A DNA stretch of 6,510 nucleotides, from assembly GCA_002404755.1 (NCBI GenBank), contig DHKI01000015.1, positions 1 to 6,510 of the forward strand. The letters are read 5' to 3'. The first letter of the stretch is position 1. The number at the start of each line of letters is the position of its first letter. This stretch comes from Clostridiales bacterium UBA4698 (lineage in GTDB: Bacteria > Bacillota > Clostridia > TANB77 > UBA1234). The position numbers and the translations under genes were made by a program. Below, piece after piece: positions 6,167 to 6,510 of the stretch. The notes beneath the pieces were generated by a model that saw only the letters and a program-made list of their open reading frames with translations, made no database searches and was not told the DNA's origin.

Positions 6167-6346
6167 ACTTTTTGTTTGAGTTTGAATCGACAATTCGGGT
6201 AATAAACGCACAAGCACATAGTCACAGATTTTAAAAAAATCGAGATATAAAAAAGTCTTGTTCTCTTTAAGAAAAGACAGATTGTCAAGGTAGTGTCAAG
6301 GTTTATGCGCAAATTTGATTCTGGTATCTGGCAGAAATCTATTACA
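6167..6346. other. AT-rich intergenic stretch near the right cassette boundary
   Basis: No gene is seen between the terminator and the GC hairpin. The stretch holds A-runs (6233-6239, 6249-6254), two TGTCAAGG copies listed separately, and a weak hairpin (GATTCTG 6317-6323 with CAGAAATC 6332-6339, one bulge). Composition shifts to GC-rich after about 6345. A 24-codon frame from ATG 6305 is too short and lacks a proper ribosome site. Confidence 0.5.
6283..6301 (+). repeat. Two TGTCAAGG direct repeats, 11 bp apart
   Basis: TGTCAAGG occurs at 6283-6290 and 6294-6301, one helical turn apart. The core GTCAAGG appears again at 6399-6405 and inverted (CCTTGAC) at 6429-6435 inside the right-hand palindrome. 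Same-face spacing suggests protein binding, for example by a relaxosome or recombination accessory protein. Confidence 0.45.
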
Positions 6347-6367
6347 GGGGGGGCTTCGGCGCCCCCT
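6347..6367. repeat. GC-rich TTCG hairpin
   Basis: Seven Gs and C (6347-6354), TTCG (6355-6358), then GCGCCCCC (6359-6366) form a very stable stem with one bulged base and a UUCG-type loop. The following TTGGTTACTTT on plus is only loosely U-rich. It could end transcription of the minus-strand gene beyond it or belong to the larger structure next to it. Confidence 0.55.
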
Positions 6368-6379
6368 TGGTTACTTTAG

Positions 6380-6454
6380 GGCGGTCGGTGCGCAAAGGGT
6401 CAAGGGCGGCGGCAGCCGCTTGTCTTGCCCTTGACGCTTCGCGAGCCGACTGCC
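6380..6454. repeat. 75-nt imperfect palindrome with nested stems
   Basis: The outer arms GGCGGTCGG (6380-6388) and CCGACTGCC (6446-6454) pair over nine positions with one G-T wobble. A middle segment (CGCAAAG with CTTCGCG) pairs over most positions. The inner arms GTCAAGGGC (6399-6407) and GCCCTTGAC (6427-6435) are a perfect 9-bp match. The 19-nt apex carries GCGGC and GCCGC, able to close further. It lies just after the stop of a minus-strand gene. A transfer origin, recombination site or structured RNA are all possible. Confidence 0.6.
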
Positions 6455-6456
6455 AC

Positions 6457-6510
6457 TCACCCGACCAGCAGGTCCTGCTCGATGACCTCGAGATGCTTCA
6501 TATTCATGTA
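6457..6510 (-). CDS. 3' end of an unrecognised gene cut by the window edge
   Basis: The minus strand is open from the window edge to TGA at 6459-6457, encoding YMNMKHLEVIEQDLLVG. Codon use is GC-rich (GAG, CTC, GTC, CTG), like the relic at 256-791 and unlike the AT-rich genes between, so it probably belongs to the same host element. Seventeen residues do not allow an identification. The internal ATGs lack a visible ribosome binding site, so it reads as the C-terminal tail of a longer protein entering from the right. Confidence 0.35.
   Translation of the reverse strand, partial: YMNMKHLEVIEQDLLVG

Noticed and set aside
6305..6379. 24-codon plus-strand frame from ATG 6305 running through the GC hairpin
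   Set aside because: Very short, and AAGG lies too close to the start; the hairpin explains the GC-rich codons better.
1..6510. CRISPR array, tRNA, rRNA or insertion sequence
   Set aside because: No regularly spaced repeats of CRISPR type, cloverleaf, rRNA segment or transposase was seen on either strand.

Overview
The window looks like a low-GC Firmicute genome, most likely a Clostridia/Lachnospiraceae-type gut bacterium. The evidence is AT-rich genes with strong AAAGGAG/GGAGG ribosome binding sites, a PadR regulator paired with a small HAAS-like membrane protein, and GC-rich, decayed DNA on both sides of the kind found in integrative/conjugative elements of this group. The taxonomic call is inference; no rRNA or housekeeping gene is present.

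Layout: (1) 1-791 is a noncoding leader followed by a GC-rich, frameshifted relic of one unrecognised gene (256-791). (2) 806-4666, minus strand, is a four-gene unit. In order of transcription it holds a small Sec-secreted protein (4666-4220), a strong intergenic hairpin (4200-4151), a 612-residue ABC-2-like permease with a large extracellular domain resembling an M1 aminopeptidase without its zinc site (4108-2270), an ABC ATPase (2277-1444) and a six-TM ABC-2-type permease (1465-806). The three transporter genes overlap end to start. (3) 4667-4868 is a compact divergent control region. It has a perfect-consensus TTGACA-17-TATAAT promoter for the minus unit, a perfect 7-1-7 palindrome lying over its -35 box, and three 15-nt tandem repeats that carry the promoter of the plus unit. 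(4) 4869-6080, plus strand, holds a PadR repressor, a one-TM HAAS-like protein and a second Sec-secreted protein, with gene overlaps of 11 and 4 nt, ended by a good intrinsic terminator (6125-6166). (5) 6167-6510 has no complete gene. It holds short direct repeats, a GC hairpin and a roughly 75-nt imperfect palindrome, followed by the last codons of a minus-strand gene cut by the window edge.

How the parts may work together (inference): PadR senses an envelope or antimicrobial stress and controls both divergent units. The minus unit makes a secreted protein plus an ABC machine whose large outward-facing domain could bind or handle a peptide. The plus unit makes the regulator, a membrane helper and another secreted protein. 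The layout of Sec-exported small protein, large integral membrane protein and ABC ATPase resembles lactococcin-972-type loci, but the secreted proteins are not recognisable members of that bacteriocin family. The AT-rich cassette sitting between GC-rich, decayed segments suggests cargo carried in a mobile element.
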